DNA of 64,000 nucleotides from a bacterium (GCA_027483535.1 JAIXUN010000004.1:1-64000), one strand, 5' to 3'. Positions 34,164 through 44,056 are shown, counted from the first letter of the stretch. The notes: a model not told the origin generated them from the sequence alone. Translations and numbers: made by a program.

Positions 34164-34714
34164 TACAGCTCCACCTCGGAGACTTCGAGAGCGCCCGATT
34201 CCTTGGAAATCTTCTCAAAGGTGCTTGCGTCGAATTTGGGGTCGACGACTTCTAGCGCCAAGAAGAATCGGTCCTGAGAGGCTCGCTCAAAGTTCTTTGC
34301 GTTGAAAATGGGGTGATACGGCTTCGGCAATCGGTTGTAGACGAACATGCCGATGGCAGCACTGAAAGCGGCGAACAGGATCGTGCTTTCGTACATGATC
34401 GGGAAGAACGCCGGAATCGAGTTCAGCGGTCGTCCACCCACGTTCATCGGATAATCGAACACCGACGTGTACCACTGAAGGGTGTAACCCACCGTGGCGC
34501 CGATGAGACCGAAGCTGAAGACGGTCCAGGGCACCTTGGTGTCCCGGAATCCGATCGCTTCGCTGAGTCCGTGAATCGGGAATGGAGAGTACGCGTCCAT
34601 CTTCGTGAACCCGGCCCGTCGGGCAGCATCGGCTGCTTCCATCAGGTGCTCAGGAGTCTCGAATTCGGCGACGTGCGCGTACGGACCTTTTGGATCGCTA
34701 AAATCGTGAGCCAC
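34163..34714 (-). CDS. actD: Alternative complex III subunit ActD (DUF3341)
   Basis: A 183-residue protein with two transmembrane helices (TVFSFGLIGATVGYTLQWY; IMYESTILFAAFSAAIGMFVYN). The conserved opening VAEFETPEHLMEAADAARRAGFTKMDAYSPFPIHG is the DUF3341/ActD signature. It is a structural subunit without cofactors. It lies between actC and actE in the standard order, one base from actC. Confidence 0.94.
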   Translation of the reverse strand: MAHDFSDPKGPYAHVAEFETPEHLMEAADAARRAGFTKMDAYSPFPIHGLSEAIGFRDTKVPWTVFSFGLIGATVGYTLQWYTSVFDYPMNVGGRPLNSIPAFFPIMYESTILFAAFSAAIGMFVYNRLPKPYHPIFNAKNFERASQDRFFLALEVVDPKFDASTFEKISKESGALEVSEVEL

Positions 34715-34715
34715 G

Positions 34716-36113
34716 TTATTTCACCTCCGCAGGGGTTGCTTCCTCAACGATCTCTCGCTTGCCACCCATCTTGAAGAGAAGATCCTTCACCTCAAAGATG
34801 TTGATGATCGGCAGGAATCGAATGAAGAGGAACATCAAGAAGATGAACAGACCCATCGTGCCAAGGAACATCGCGAAGTCCCAGAAGCTTGGGTAGTACA
34901 TCTTGTCGCTGCTCGGCAGGTAGTTGTTCGTGAGCGACATCGGGATGATGACGAAGCGCTCCAGCCACATGCCTACGCTCACCGCTTGGCAGACGATCAT
35001 CAGCGATACCGGGTTCACGCGGAACTTCTGAATCCAGAAGAGTTGCGGAACGATACCGTTGCAGAAGATGAGCATCCAGTAAGCCCAGCTATAGGGTCCG
35101 GTAAAGCGGGTGTTGATGAGCAGCTTGTACTCATAGAAGTTGCCGCTGTACCAAGAGAAGAAGATCTCTAGGATGTAGCCATAGAAGACGATGAGACCCG
35201 TGGCGAGAAGAATCTTCGCCATCCAGTCCATGTGTCGATCCGTGATCAGGTGCTCCAGCTTGTACAGCTTTCGAATCGGCAGGGCGAAGGTGATAACCAT
35301 CGCAAAGCCGGCGAAGACCGCACCCGCAACGAAGTACGGCGGGAAGACGGTGACGTTCCAACCGGGAACGATCGAGACCGCAAAGTCGAAGCTAACGATC
35401 GAGTGAACCGAAAGAACCAGCGGAGTGGAAAGACCCGCAAGCAGAAGGTACATCTGCTCGTATCGGTGCCAGTGCTGGTTGCTGCCTCGCCATCCCATCG
35501 AAAGGATTGCGAAGATGACCTTTCCGATTCGGTTGGTCGACTTGTCGCGAAGCGTCGCGAAGTCGGGGATGAGACCCACGAACCAGAAGACCGCCGAAAC
35601 CGAGAAGTAAGTCGAAACCGCGAAAACGTCCCACATCAGCGGCGAGCGGAACTGCGGCCACATCGCCAGGATGTTGGTGTAAGGGAACAGCCAATAGGCG
35701 TTCCAGGGTCGACCCGTGTGCAGAAGCGGATACAGACCTGCGCACATAACGGCGAAGATCGTCATTGCTTCCGCAAAGCGGTTGATCGAGTTTCGCCACT
35801 GTTGGCGAAGAAGAAGCAAAATTGCCGAGATCAGCGTTCCCGCGTGGCCGATACCGATCCACCAAACGAAGTTGATGATGTCGAAGCCCCAAGCGGAAGG
35901 AACGTTGTTGCCCCAAATGCCGATGCCCTGGAAGAGCAACCAAGCGATGGAAACGCCCAAAAGCCCGGTTCCCAGAATGCCAATGGCAAACATGATGAAC
36001 CACGGCTTCTTGTGGATCTTCTGGTCGAGCACCAGACGTCCGACCGAGTTATCGATCGAAGCGTAGGTCTGATCGCCCGTAATCAGCAGGTCGTTAATCT
36101 TAACTTGCGCCAT
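34716..36113 (-). CDS. actC: Alternative complex III NrfD-like quinol-binding subunit ActC
   Basis: A 465-residue protein with about ten transmembrane helices and the NrfD-family features WWIGIGHAGTLISAILLL, HTGRPWNAYW and FDFAVSIVPGWNVTVFPPYFVAGAVFAG. It forms one of the two quinol sites of ACIII and pairs with the FeS subunit ActB. Its first base is the last base of actB, so the pair is tightly coupled. Confidence 0.95.
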   Translation of the reverse strand: MAQVKINDLLITGDQTYASIDNSVGRLVLDQKIHKKPWFIMFAIGILGTGLLGVSIAWLLFQGIGIWGNNVPSAWGFDIINFVWWIGIGHAGTLISAILLLLRQQWRNSINRFAEAMTIFAVMCAGLYPLLHTGRPWNAYWLFPYTNILAMWPQFRSPLMWDVFAVSTYFSVSAVFWFVGLIPDFATLRDKSTNRIGKVIFAILSMGWRGSNQHWHRYEQMYLLLAGLSTPLVLSVHSIVSFDFAVSIVPGWNVTVFPPYFVAGAVFAGFAMVITFALPIRKLYKLEHLITDRHMDWMAKILLATGLIVFYGYILEIFFSWYSGNFYEYKLLINTRFTGPYSWAYWMLIFCNGIVPQLFWIQKFRVNPVSLMIVCQAVSVGMWLERFVIIPMSLTNNYLPSSDKMYYPSFWDFAMFLGTMGLFIFLMFLFIRFLPIINIFEVKDLLFKMGGKREIVEEATPAEVK

Positions 36114-39100
36114 TAATGTGTCTCCGCCGTTGTGGTCGCGACCTTTTGAAGGGCCGGGTTCGGGTTGCGAAGCTTAGCGAGGTGTGAAGTCCTCGGTCGG
36201 GTTTGCAATTCTTCGAGCAGCAGGTAGCTGCGCGGATCCTTGCGGAGTTTCGAAACTTGGCTCTCGGGGTCGGCGATGTTACCGAACACGATTGCTTGGG
36301 TGGGACATGCTTGTTGGCAAGCGGTGACGACGTCGCCGTCCTTGAGCTCCTTGTTCACCTTCTTCGCCTCGATGCGCGCCTCGTTGATGCGCTGGACGCA
36401 GTAGGTGCACTTCTCCATGACGCCTCGACCTCGAACCGTAACGTCCGGGTTGTTGAGCATCTTGAGAAGCTGGATGCCTTGATCCTTGGGCGAGTTGATC
36501 GGACCGGGGATCACGCGTGTCTTCCACGGTTGAACCTGGTTCGAGAACTGCGCTTGGTTGTCCGAGAAGTTCAGGTAGTTGAACCGTCGAACCTTATAAG
36601 GACAGTTGTTGGAGCAGTAACGGGTTCCGACACAGCGGTTGTAAACCATCTGGTTCAAACCTTCGTGGCTGTGGACGGTTGCCGCGACGGGGCAAACCGG
36701 CTCGCAAGGAGCCTTTTCGCAGTGGACACAAGCCACGGGCTGCCAGACCAGTTCCGGATTCTCGTCGTCTCCGCTGTAGTAGCGGTCGATGCGGATCCAG
36801 TGCATCTCACGACCCTTGGAAACTTGCTCTTTACCCACCACCGAGATGTTGTTTTCGGCTTGGCAAGCGGTGACACAAGCGTTACAGCCCGAGCAGACGT
36901 TCATGTCGATCGTCATGCCCCACTGAGCGCCGTTCCACTCGAAGATCTCTTCGGGGAAGAGGTTGTTCTTCTTGATCTCTTCCTGATCCATGGAGTGACC
37001 CGTTTGCAGGGCGGCCATGCCTTTCTCAAGGAAACCGGCAAGCGTGCCTGCGCGGATGATGTCTCGATCGTCGGGGATTCGGTTGCCTCCCAGAGGACTG
37101 TGTCCCTGAGTGCTTGCGAGTCGGCCCTCTCCACCTGCCGGGGTGACCACTGCGCCTTGCGAGTAAGCCAGTCCCTTCGAAGTTCGAAGCACATAGGCGT
37201 TGAATCCTCCGCCGTGCTCGTCGCTAGACGTGGTTGCGATCGTTCCACCTGCGGTTCGACCGTAGCCGAGGTACAGAGTCACGGAGTCGCTGGGGTGACC
37301 GGGGATGGCGAAAACGGTGCCCAGCACTTCGCCCGCTTCGGTCTTCACCGTTGCGCGAGCGTCGGTCCAAAGGTTGAGCTCTTGGGCTCGCTTGGGCGAC
37401 ATGAGGATCACGTTGTCCCAAACAAGCTTGGTGAGCGGCTTCGGAAGCTCTTGGAGCCAGCCGTTGTTGGCAAATCGACCGTCGTAGATGGACGGGTCAG
37501 CGAGGAAAGCGATCTCGAGACCGTTCAACTTCTTCGCTTCAGGAAGAGTTGCGTTGAGTCCCGCCTTTGGCGCGCCCTTTTCGATCTTCGCGGCGAACAT
37601 GCCGTCGTGAACGAACCTTCGCCATGCCTTCTCGAAGTCGCCTTGACCCAGACCAACCGCCTTCCAGTAGTCGCGAACGATGTCGTAACCAGCTCGGGGC
37701 TTGTCGGCGAGGTGGAAGAGGACTTCCAGCGCGCTTCGACCGTCGTACAGCGGCGCGATGAGCGGTTGAACAACCGTCGGCGTGCCGTCGTGAGCCTTTG
37801 CGTCGCCCCACTCTTCAAGAGAGTGCGTTCCGGGCAGAGACCACTTGACTCGATTCGCGGTCTCGTTCACGTACAGGCCGTGATAGACGCTGAAACCGAC
37901 CTTCTGAAGGTTCTCTTCGAACTTCAAGTCTGCCGGAGCATCGTAAACCGGGTTGCCACCGAAGATGAGCAACGCGTCGACCTTGTCGGCCGCCATGTCC
38001 AGCACCAACTCGTCGATTCCCGGCGCGTTGAAGGTGAACTCGGGGTTCGGGATGTAGGAAACCGTGTTGCCAACGTTTTGCAGTCGCTCGTTGATGAGTG
38101 CGACCACGGCGTGAACCTCGGCAGGCTGTTGATCGCCCGCGATGATGATCGACTGGCGAGCGTTTGCCATGAGATCCTTCACGATCTCATCGACTTCCGC
38201 AGCGAACGCGCCCTCGATGGTGGCGGTTGGGATGCCTTGGATACCCAGCTTTTGGGCAAGAACCAGGGCGGCGGCGTACACCTGCGAAGGTGCAACCGGG
38301 TAGCGGTGGTCTGCCATTGCGCCAACCAATCCAACCGAGCTTTCGACCGCGTACAGTCGGCTCATGTTGCCCGTGGAACCGATGACTCGGCGGGTATCGG
38401 AGAAGTCGCGAGCGTATCGCAATGATCCCGGACCGGAGGCAGGGTGCAGGAAGTCGCTATCGAACGAAACGACGACCTTCGCCTTGGTGAAATCGAACAA
38501 CGGAGTGAGACCGTTGAATCCGACCATTGCCATGCCCGCGTGAACGTGGGCTCGACCGGCGGGTTCGTAGGTGTGAACTCGCGCCTGCGGATACTTGCGG
38601 ACAAGCTTGCGGATCGCCCAGGCGAAGGTCGGCGACGTGACCGCTCCGGTGAGGATGCGAATACCCTCTCCCTTAAGCGACTTCTGAGCCGTCATTGCCT
38701 TTTCGGCTTCTTTGAAGAAGAGGTCCCAGGTGGAAATCTCGCCTTCTTGCAGAACGTTTTGGGCTCGGTCTGGATCGTAAAGGTTCAGGATCTCAGCTTG
38801 CGAGAAAACGTCCAATGCGCCGAGCGAGGACGGGTGACCGGGGTTGCCTTCGAACTTGATCGGTCGACCTTCGTGCTGCTCCACCAATACGCCCGTCGCG
38901 TAGCCCGCGAGGAGCGTGGAGGAAGCGTAGTAGAGCGACTTGCCCGGAACGAGCTCTTCCGGTGCCTTTACGTAAGGAACAACCTTGTCTTCAGGAAGGA
39001 AAACGCCTCGGCAGCCAGAGAGACCCGCGAGCGCGAGAGAAGCTCCCATGAACTTCAGCAGGCTGCGTCGGTCGATATCCATGATCGAGCTTCGGTTAGG

Positions 39101-39292
39101 AAACTCGTCATCGAACCAGCGATTGAACTCGGGCGTGTCGGCAACCTCTTCCAGGGTTCGCCAGTAAGTCTTGCCTTTCTTGTCCGCGAGAGCGGCTCGC
39201 ATGCGAGCAAGGTCGTGGCCCTTGGTCTCTGCGGTTAGCCCCGAATCAACAGACTGAGCTTGTTGCACTTCTTGGTCGTTCGTCATCCCCAT
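36113..39292 (-). CDS. actB: Alternative complex III molybdopterin-like / iron-sulfur subunit ActB
   Basis: About 1059 residues. The N-terminal part has FNRWFDDEFP and a Tat-like signal (DRRSLLKFMGASLALAGLSGC), then a molybdopterin-oxidoreductase-like domain without cofactor. The C-terminal third carries four ferredoxin-type clusters: CSGCNACVTAC, CVHCEKAPCEPVC, CVGTRYCSNNC and CTYCV ... ACQQAC. It should carry electrons from the quinol sites to the heme subunits. I choose the ATG at 39292 because GAGGAG lies about nine bases before it; the longer frame to 39328 overlaps the end of actA. Confidence 0.95.
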   Translation of the reverse strand: MGMTNDQEVQQAQSVDSGLTAETKGHDLARMRAALADKKGKTYWRTLEEVADTPEFNRWFDDEFPNRSSIMDIDRRSLLKFMGASLALAGLSGCRGVFLPEDKVVPYVKAPEELVPGKSLYYASSTLLAGYATGVLVEQHEGRPIKFEGNPGHPSSLGALDVFSQAEILNLYDPDRAQNVLQEGEISTWDLFFKEAEKAMTAQKSLKGEGIRILTGAVTSPTFAWAIRKLVRKYPQARVHTYEPAGRAHVHAGMAMVGFNGLTPLFDFTKAKVVVSFDSDFLHPASGPGSLRYARDFSDTRRVIGSTGNMSRLYAVESSVGLVGAMADHRYPVAPSQVYAAALVLAQKLGIQGIPTATIEGAFAAEVDEIVKDLMANARQSIIIAGDQQPAEVHAVVALINERLQNVGNTVSYIPNPEFTFNAPGIDELVLDMAADKVDALLIFGGNPVYDAPADLKFEENLQKVGFSVYHGLYVNETANRVKWSLPGTHSLEEWGDAKAHDGTPTVVQPLIAPLYDGRSALEVLFHLADKPRAGYDIVRDYWKAVGLGQGDFEKAWRRFVHDGMFAAKIEKGAPKAGLNATLPEAKKLNGLEIAFLADPSIYDGRFANNGWLQELPKPLTKLVWDNVILMSPKRAQELNLWTDARATVKTEAGEVLGTVFAIPGHPSDSVTLYLGYGRTAGGTIATTSSDEHGGGFNAYVLRTSKGLAYSQGAVVTPAGGEGRLASTQGHSPLGGNRIPDDRDIIRAGTLAGFLEKGMAALQTGHSMDQEEIKKNNLFPEEIFEWNGAQWGMTIDMNVCSGCNACVTACQAENNISVVGKEQVSKGREMHWIRIDRYYSGDDENPELVWQPVACVHCEKAPCEPVCPVAATVHSHEGLNQMVYNRCVGTRYCSNNCPYKVRRFNYLNFSDNQAQFSNQVQPWKTRVIPGPINSPKDQGIQLLKMLNNPDVTVRGRGVMEKCTYCVQRINEARIEAKKVNKELKDGDVVTACQQACPTQAIVFGNIADPESQVSKLRKDPRSYLLLEELQTRPRTSHLAKLRNPNPALQKVATTTAETH

Positions 39293-39315
39293 TACATCCA
39301 GCTCCTCTCGTCCCA

Positions 39316-40098
39316 TTAGTGGTGGCACACCGCACAGTCCGCGAGTTGCTGAACTTGTACGCCCAATTCCTTGACCAATTCCTTACCGGACTTGATATCC
39401 TCCGGCTTGTCGGAACCGTTCCATTCACCCTTCAAGAGTTGAAGTTCGCGCTCGGAAAGAGCCTTCGTACCGTCATCCTTGAATCCGGTCTTTCCGTAGG
39501 TTTGAAGCTTCCAGTAGAGATCGAAAACTTGTTGTCGCGGCGACAGGTCCGGTCGAGTCGGATCCTTCGTCAGGTGTCGCTCCGGAGCGCGGTGGCACTC
39601 CAAGCACCATGCCATCTGGAACGGGTTGCCCTTCCAGGTGATGTGCATGTCGTTGACCGGGCCGTGACAGGTGTTGCAGTTCACGCCTCGGGCAACGTGG
39701 ATGGAGTGGTTGAAGTAAACGAAGTCCGGCACCTTGTTGACCAAGTTCCACTTGATCGGGGTGTTGGTCTCGTAGCTCTGTCGAACCGGCTCGAGCAGGG
39801 GCGAGTTCGTCCAAATCTGCGAGTGGCAGCTCATACAGGTTTCCGTAGAGGGCAAGCCTGCATAGCCACTCTTTTCAACCGAACCGTGGCAGTATCGACA
39901 GTCGATACCCAGTTCCCAAGAGTGGTGTTGGTGCGAAAACGGAACCGGTTGGTTCTTTGGCACGTTAACCTTGGTGTTGGCTGGCGACCGCGACAAGGCG
40001 GCGAGGCTAAGCCCAACCGTCAACGGCACAATCGCGATGCCTAGAATTGTCACGTGCGCGATCGAATTCGCGCTCGGCTTAAAGACCTGTGCTCCCAT
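39316..40098 (-). CDS. actA: Alternative complex III pentaheme cytochrome c ActA
   Basis: A 260-residue protein with one N-terminal transmembrane helix (IAHVTILGIAIVPLTVGLSLAAL) and five CxxCH heme sites: CRYCH, CMSCH, CNTCH, CLECH and CAVCH. Five hemes and this position at the head of actB-F fit ActA. It moves electrons in the periplasm. The operon proper starts here, 164 bp after the ctaA-ctaB fusion gene. Confidence 0.95.
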   Translation of the reverse strand: MGAQVFKPSANSIAHVTILGIAIVPLTVGLSLAALSRSPANTKVNVPKNQPVPFSHQHHSWELGIDCRYCHGSVEKSGYAGLPSTETCMSCHSQIWTNSPLLEPVRQSYETNTPIKWNLVNKVPDFVYFNHSIHVARGVNCNTCHGPVNDMHITWKGNPFQMAWCLECHRAPERHLTKDPTRPDLSPRQQVFDLYWKLQTYGKTGFKDDGTKALSERELQLLKGEWNGSDKPEDIKSGKELVKELGVQVQQLADCAVCHH

Positions 40099-40262
40099 TT
40101 ACTGCTCGACTCCCGAACCCCATTGGTTCGCTTGGTTTGGCCAGACACCCTCCTTGGTGGACCCGGCTATTTTGCCGTGTCGGTTGACCAAAAACTTGTC
40201 CATCTTATCGATGACAAGCGATTTTTGATGATACCGACCCGAATGCCCTGTTCGCTTGCCCC

Positions 40263-42200
40263 TCATCCTGAAATCGACCTCACTACTGCGCGATCGATGG
40301 CGAACATGAGGAACAAAATGGCTAGGTAAGCCATGGAATAGTGGAACAAAGCGCTCGCTCGAGGGCGGTCGATCTGATTCCACAATTTCCAAAACAAGCG
40401 AACAAGGAAGATGTTCAACACCAGTGCGGTGGCTCCATAGATCCATCCGACCTGCGGCAAGAAGAGCGGCACGAAGGTCATGGCGATGGTCACCACGGTG
40501 TAGATTCCAATCTGGACGAGCGTGAATCGCTCGCTGCGCACCACGGGCAACATCGGCACCCCTGCGGCTGCGTAATCGTCTTTCAGCAGCAGCGCGAGGG
40601 CCCAGAAGTGCACGGGGGTCCAGACGAAGATGATGGCGAATAGATAGAGCGCCAGCGGGGGAAGCTCGTTGGTCACCGCCGCCCAACCGACCAGCGGTGG
40701 GAAGGCTCCGGCCGCGCCACCGATGACGATGTTGTGCCAGGTTCGGCGCTTGAGCATGAGCGTGTAGATGATCACGTAAAAGACCAATCCACTGAACGCC
40801 ATGACCGCACTGAGCAGGTTGGCGAAGCCCCAAAGCAATCCGAACGAAAGCGTTGCGAGTGTGAAGGCAAAGATGAGCGCGTGAGTGCTCGGAATGCTCT
40901 GCGTGACCGTCGGTCGCGAGGCGGTCCGCTTCATCGTGAGGTCGATGTCGCGGTCGATCACCATGTTGATCGCGTTTGCCGCTCCGGCAGCCATGTATCC
41001 GGCGATGCCGACTATGAAGAACAACGCCGTCCCCGGCCATTCACCCTTCGCGGCGACCATGCTGGTGAGCGTAGTGAAGAGGAGAAGACTGATGACCCGG
41101 GGCTTCGTGAGCGCAACGTACGCCTTGATGAGTTCGCGACCCTTCAGCGGTCCTTCAGCAACGGCCTCGGTGGGAGCAGGTCGATACTCGACACTCTCGA
41201 TTCCTTGACCGAGCGCGTAGATGGACATCACTACCAGGGAAACCCAGTTCAGGTCGGCAAGGACCAGGTGGACCATCTGCATCGGGATCGGTGCCTTCAG
41301 CCAGATGTTGAGGGAGCCGATGATGAGCTGAACACCCAGGAGTCCAAGGATCCACTTGTAGGCAAGTTTGACTTTTGGATCAGGTCGGCAGTGCTGAACC
41401 AGTCCTGCGGCAAGCGCCAGATAGAGCGAAACCGATACCGACATGAGCGGGTGCAACGGCTGCACCTGCACCATCCAGAACGAGGTCGGCTTGAGCGCTT
41501 CTTTAAGAACGTTATCGGTCGGGCGAAGCTGGTGACCGAGTGCCGAGATCGCGCCACTCATTCCGAGCAGAATCAATCCGGCGGCGGCGACACCAAGAAT
41601 CCAGAGAACGATTCCTTGCCCCTTCCATTTGATCGGACGAACACCCCCAGCTAGGACCACCGCGGCAGCAATGGCACCCACTAGCAAGAACGTGCTGACG
41701 ACGTGGAACATCATCACCCCCGCTCGGGCGGCTGAATCGTTCTCGACGACCAGCTCGAACTTAACGAGCGCCGCGCCGATGAGACCTTCTAAAAGCGTGA
41801 GACCCAGCACCACCCAGGTGGCTTGCCGAGCTGGATGTCCTTTAGCAAAATACCGAACCGCCCAGATGGTCATGCCGATGGCCAAAACACCGCAGAGACT
41901 GGTCGAGAGTCGGTGGGACATTTCCACCCAGCGAGCCATGTCTCCCTTGAGCGGAGTGTGGTCACCGTTGCAAAGCGGCCAGTGGCTTCCGCATCCATCT
42001 CCGTACTTGCCCGCGCGGACAAAAACGCCCCAGGCGACGGCAAGCAGATTGTAAATGAGGACGACGATGCCGAAGGTAGCAAACTTCTGGTTGCTGGGCA
42101 GGAGCTCCTGTCCAGTGGCAGCACCCTCGATTCCGCCCCGATTATATGGCGAGGAATCTTGGTGTTCGAAGTTTCTGAAAGTTTTGAAAGTTGGTTTCAC
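40263..42200 (-). CDS. ctaAB: Fused heme A synthase (CtaA) and heme O synthase (CtaB)
   Basis: A 645-residue fusion. Residues about 40-335 are CtaA/COX15: CGSHWPLCNG cysteine pair, EMSHRLS, FHVVST, PLHPLMS and HLVLAD histidines in an eight-helix bundle. Residues about 355-645 are CtaB: ALTKPRVISLLLF, NMVIDRDIDLTMKRTASRP and VWTPVHFWALAL. CtaB adds farnesyl to protoheme IX and CtaA oxidises the product to heme A, so both steps are joined in one chain. Two separate genes are usual. The GTG start at 42200 has no clear ribosome binding site, and the first ~30 residues could be overcalled. Confidence 0.92.
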   Translation of the reverse strand: MKPTFKTFRNFEHQDSSPYNRGGIEGAATGQELLPSNQKFATFGIVVLIYNLLAVAWGVFVRAGKYGDGCGSHWPLCNGDHTPLKGDMARWVEMSHRLSTSLCGVLAIGMTIWAVRYFAKGHPARQATWVVLGLTLLEGLIGAALVKFELVVENDSAARAGVMMFHVVSTFLLVGAIAAAVVLAGGVRPIKWKGQGIVLWILGVAAAGLILLGMSGAISALGHQLRPTDNVLKEALKPTSFWMVQVQPLHPLMSVSVSLYLALAAGLVQHCRPDPKVKLAYKWILGLLGVQLIIGSLNIWLKAPIPMQMVHLVLADLNWVSLVVMSIYALGQGIESVEYRPAPTEAVAEGPLKGRELIKAYVALTKPRVISLLLFTTLTSMVAAKGEWPGTALFFIVGIAGYMAAGAANAINMVIDRDIDLTMKRTASRPTVTQSIPSTHALIFAFTLATLSFGLLWGFANLLSAVMAFSGLVFYVIIYTLMLKRRTWHNIVIGGAAGAFPPLVGWAAVTNELPPLALYLFAIIFVWTPVHFWALALLLKDDYAAAGVPMLPVVRSERFTLVQIGIYTVVTIAMTFVPLFLPQVGWIYGATALVLNIFLVRLFWKLWNQIDRPRASALFHYSMAYLAILFLMFAIDRAVVRSISG

Positions 42201-42308
42201 GGCCCGTCTTTGCGGATATTTTTATGTCCCAATTAAACCCTACGAAAACACGCCCTCATTCGTCAAGCAACTGGAATCAGTGAACGATCCAAATTTCAAG
42301 CAAAAAAC

Positions 42309-42372
42309 AAACCCTTTATCAAGGGTTTGATGCAAAAAGGGGGGCTTGATTCCGGCAAAACGCCGGAATCAA
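42309..42372 (-). terminator. Double hairpin between the ABC operon and ctaAB
   Basis: AAACCCTT(TATC)AAGGGTTT at 42309-42328 and a stronger TTGATTCCGGC / GCCGGAATCAA stem (42346-42356 with 42362-42372). On the minus strand the second is followed by CCCCCCTTTTT. It lies between the stop at 42377 and the ctaAB start and probably terminates the ABC transcript. Confidence 0.6.
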
Positions 42373-42376
42373 ATCT

Positions 42377-43138
42377 TCACTCCGCGTCTTCGCGGGCCAG
42401 ATACTCGTTGTTGTTGAACCAGTAGATCGACACACCGAGGCCGACCAACCCGATCACCAGAAGCGTCACCGCCGCCGCAGTCGGCGACACCGACCCCTCG
42501 TTCGCCGATCCCACCGCGAAGTCCAGAATCCGGCTTCCCGGGATATCAGGATGCTGCGCGACCGCCTGCATGTGGGTGAGCACCGAAACGCGGTGCATGC
42601 CCGTTGGCAAGTTGGGGATCGAAGATTCCCAACCAAAGGCGAACAGCACGCATAGAATCAGCGCCCGGTTCACCAGCAGGGTGAGGAACAAGAAGAGCCC
42701 GCTGTAGGCAAAAACTCCGAGGGCGATCGCCAGGAGGTCGTTGCTCATCAGGGGGTTGCTCAACGACTTGTACGAGCCAAGCGACACCATCACCGTGGCG
42801 ACAAAGCAAATGATCATCACGACCAGCAGGTTCGCAAAGAATCGACCGACCAAAAGCTGCCAACGAGGAACGGGCCTGGTGAGCAGGTACACAATCGTCC
42901 GCTCTTCCACTTCTTTGCTCACGATGGCGGTCATGAAGATCGCCGCCGCAAGCGCGGCAATGCGGAAAACCAACAAGCCCACAACCGTCACATAGTGGTC
43001 GGCGGGCTTGGTCCCAGGCATCAGGCGTCCCCAGATGGAGGCAAGAATGAGCCCCAAGAAGGCCATTGCCAACCAAGAACCCGTTCGCTTGAGTCGCAGA
43101 GAATCGCGAAGAGCGTATTTGAACGTGGCGAGAATCAT
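42377..43138 (-). CDS. ABC-2 type transporter permease
   Basis: A 253-residue membrane protein with six hydrophobic segments. The VSKEVEERTIVYLLTRPVPRWQLLVGRFFANLLVVMI stretch after the second helix is the typical ABC-2 permease coupling region. It starts three bases after the adjacent ATPase gene and is the last gene of a four-gene operon. The substrate is unknown. Confidence 0.88.
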   Translation of the reverse strand: MILATFKYALRDSLRLKRTGSWLAMAFLGLILASIWGRLMPGTKPADHYVTVVGLLVFRIAALAAAIFMTAIVSKEVEERTIVYLLTRPVPRWQLLVGRFFANLLVVMIICFVATVMVSLGSYKSLSNPLMSNDLLAIALGVFAYSGLFLFLTLLVNRALILCVLFAFGWESSIPNLPTGMHRVSVLTHMQAVAQHPDIPGSRILDFAVGSANEGSVSPTAAAVTLLVIGLVGLGVSIYWFNNNEYLAREDAE

Positions 43139-43141
43139 GGC

Positions 43142-44056
43142 TTAGGCCTCCACCAGATATCGGAAGACCGATTCCAGGTTGTTGTCCGGACTGGATACCG
43201 ACTGAATGACGATGTCGCCTTGTTGCGAGATTTGGTTGAGCGCCGAATAGAACGAGTCCGGTTGTCGCACTTGGAACTGCACCGATCCATCCGGGTCGAA
43301 GTTGACGTTCACCACGTTGGCGATGTGAACCAGTCGCTCGGTGAGCTCCCTCGGTTGTGGGGTCTCGATGCGGATCTTGTGCGGGTGCTTGTCGATGAGT
43401 TCGCGGATCACCCGAAGGTCGCCGCGAGCGAGCAATCGGCCCCGGTGCAGCAACATGATCGAACGCGTCATCTGCTCCACCTCGAAAAGAATGTGCGAGC
43501 TGACGACGATCGACTTGCCGTTGTTGGCAAGACCTTCCAGAACCGACATCAGTTCGTGCCGACCCACCGGGTCTAGGCCGTTGAGCGGTTCGTCCAGCAA
43601 GATGATCTCTGGATCGTGGACCATTGCCTGCGCGAGTTTGATGCGCTGCCGCATGCCCTTGGAGTAGCCCTTGATCTTCCGATTGGCTCGATCCGACATC
43701 CCCACGAAGTGGAGCATCTCCTCCGCACGATCCTTGGCCTGCTTAGGGCTCATGCCCGTCATCTCCGCCATGTATCGCACAAAGGCTCGACCCGACATGT
43801 GCTCGTAGAAGCTATCGATCTCCGGGCAGTAGCCAAGCTTTCGGTACACGTTCGGGTTGGCAAAAGGCTCTTCTCCGAACACTTTCACCGCGCCCGTGGT
43901 TGGCCTCAACTGACCCGTGATGAGCTTCATCAGGGTCGACTTTCCGGCACCGTTCATTCCAAGAAGAGCGGTGATGCCCGGTCCGATCTGGGTGGTCACG
44001 TCGTTGACGCCAATCACTTGCCCGTACCAGCGAGAAACGTTGGTTAGTTCGATCAT
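43142..44056 (-). CDS. ABC transporter ATP-binding protein
   Basis: A 304-residue ATPase starting at MIELTNVSRWYG (ATG 44056, overlapping the stop of the upstream permease by four bases). It has Walker A LGMNGAGKST, signature YSKGMRQRIKLA and Walker B EIILLDEPLNGLDP, with an H-loop in VVSSHIL. The open frame extends upstream to 44614, but that part is out-of-frame sequence of the permease gene. It pairs with the 42377 and 44053 permeases. The C-terminal ~90 residues are a domain found in ABC-2 exporters with Ccm/Nos-like ATPases. Confidence 0.93.
   Translation of the reverse strand: MIELTNVSRWYGQVIGVNDVTTQIGPGITALLGMNGAGKSTLMKLITGQLRPTTGAVKVFGEEPFANPNVYRKLGYCPEIDSFYEHMSGRAFVRYMAEMTGMSPKQAKDRAEEMLHFVGMSDRANRKIKGYSKGMRQRIKLAQAMVHDPEIILLDEPLNGLDPVGRHELMSVLEGLANNGKSIVVSSHILFEVEQMTRSIMLLHRGRLLARGDLRVIRELIDKHPHKIRIETPQPRELTERLVHIANVVNVNFDPDGSVQFQVRQPDSFYSALNQISQQGDIVIQSVSSPDNNLESVFRYLVEA

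Noticed and set aside
36203-38425. Plus-strand open frame of 740 codons
   Set aside because: Shadow of actB, whose FeS motifs and operon position are certain.
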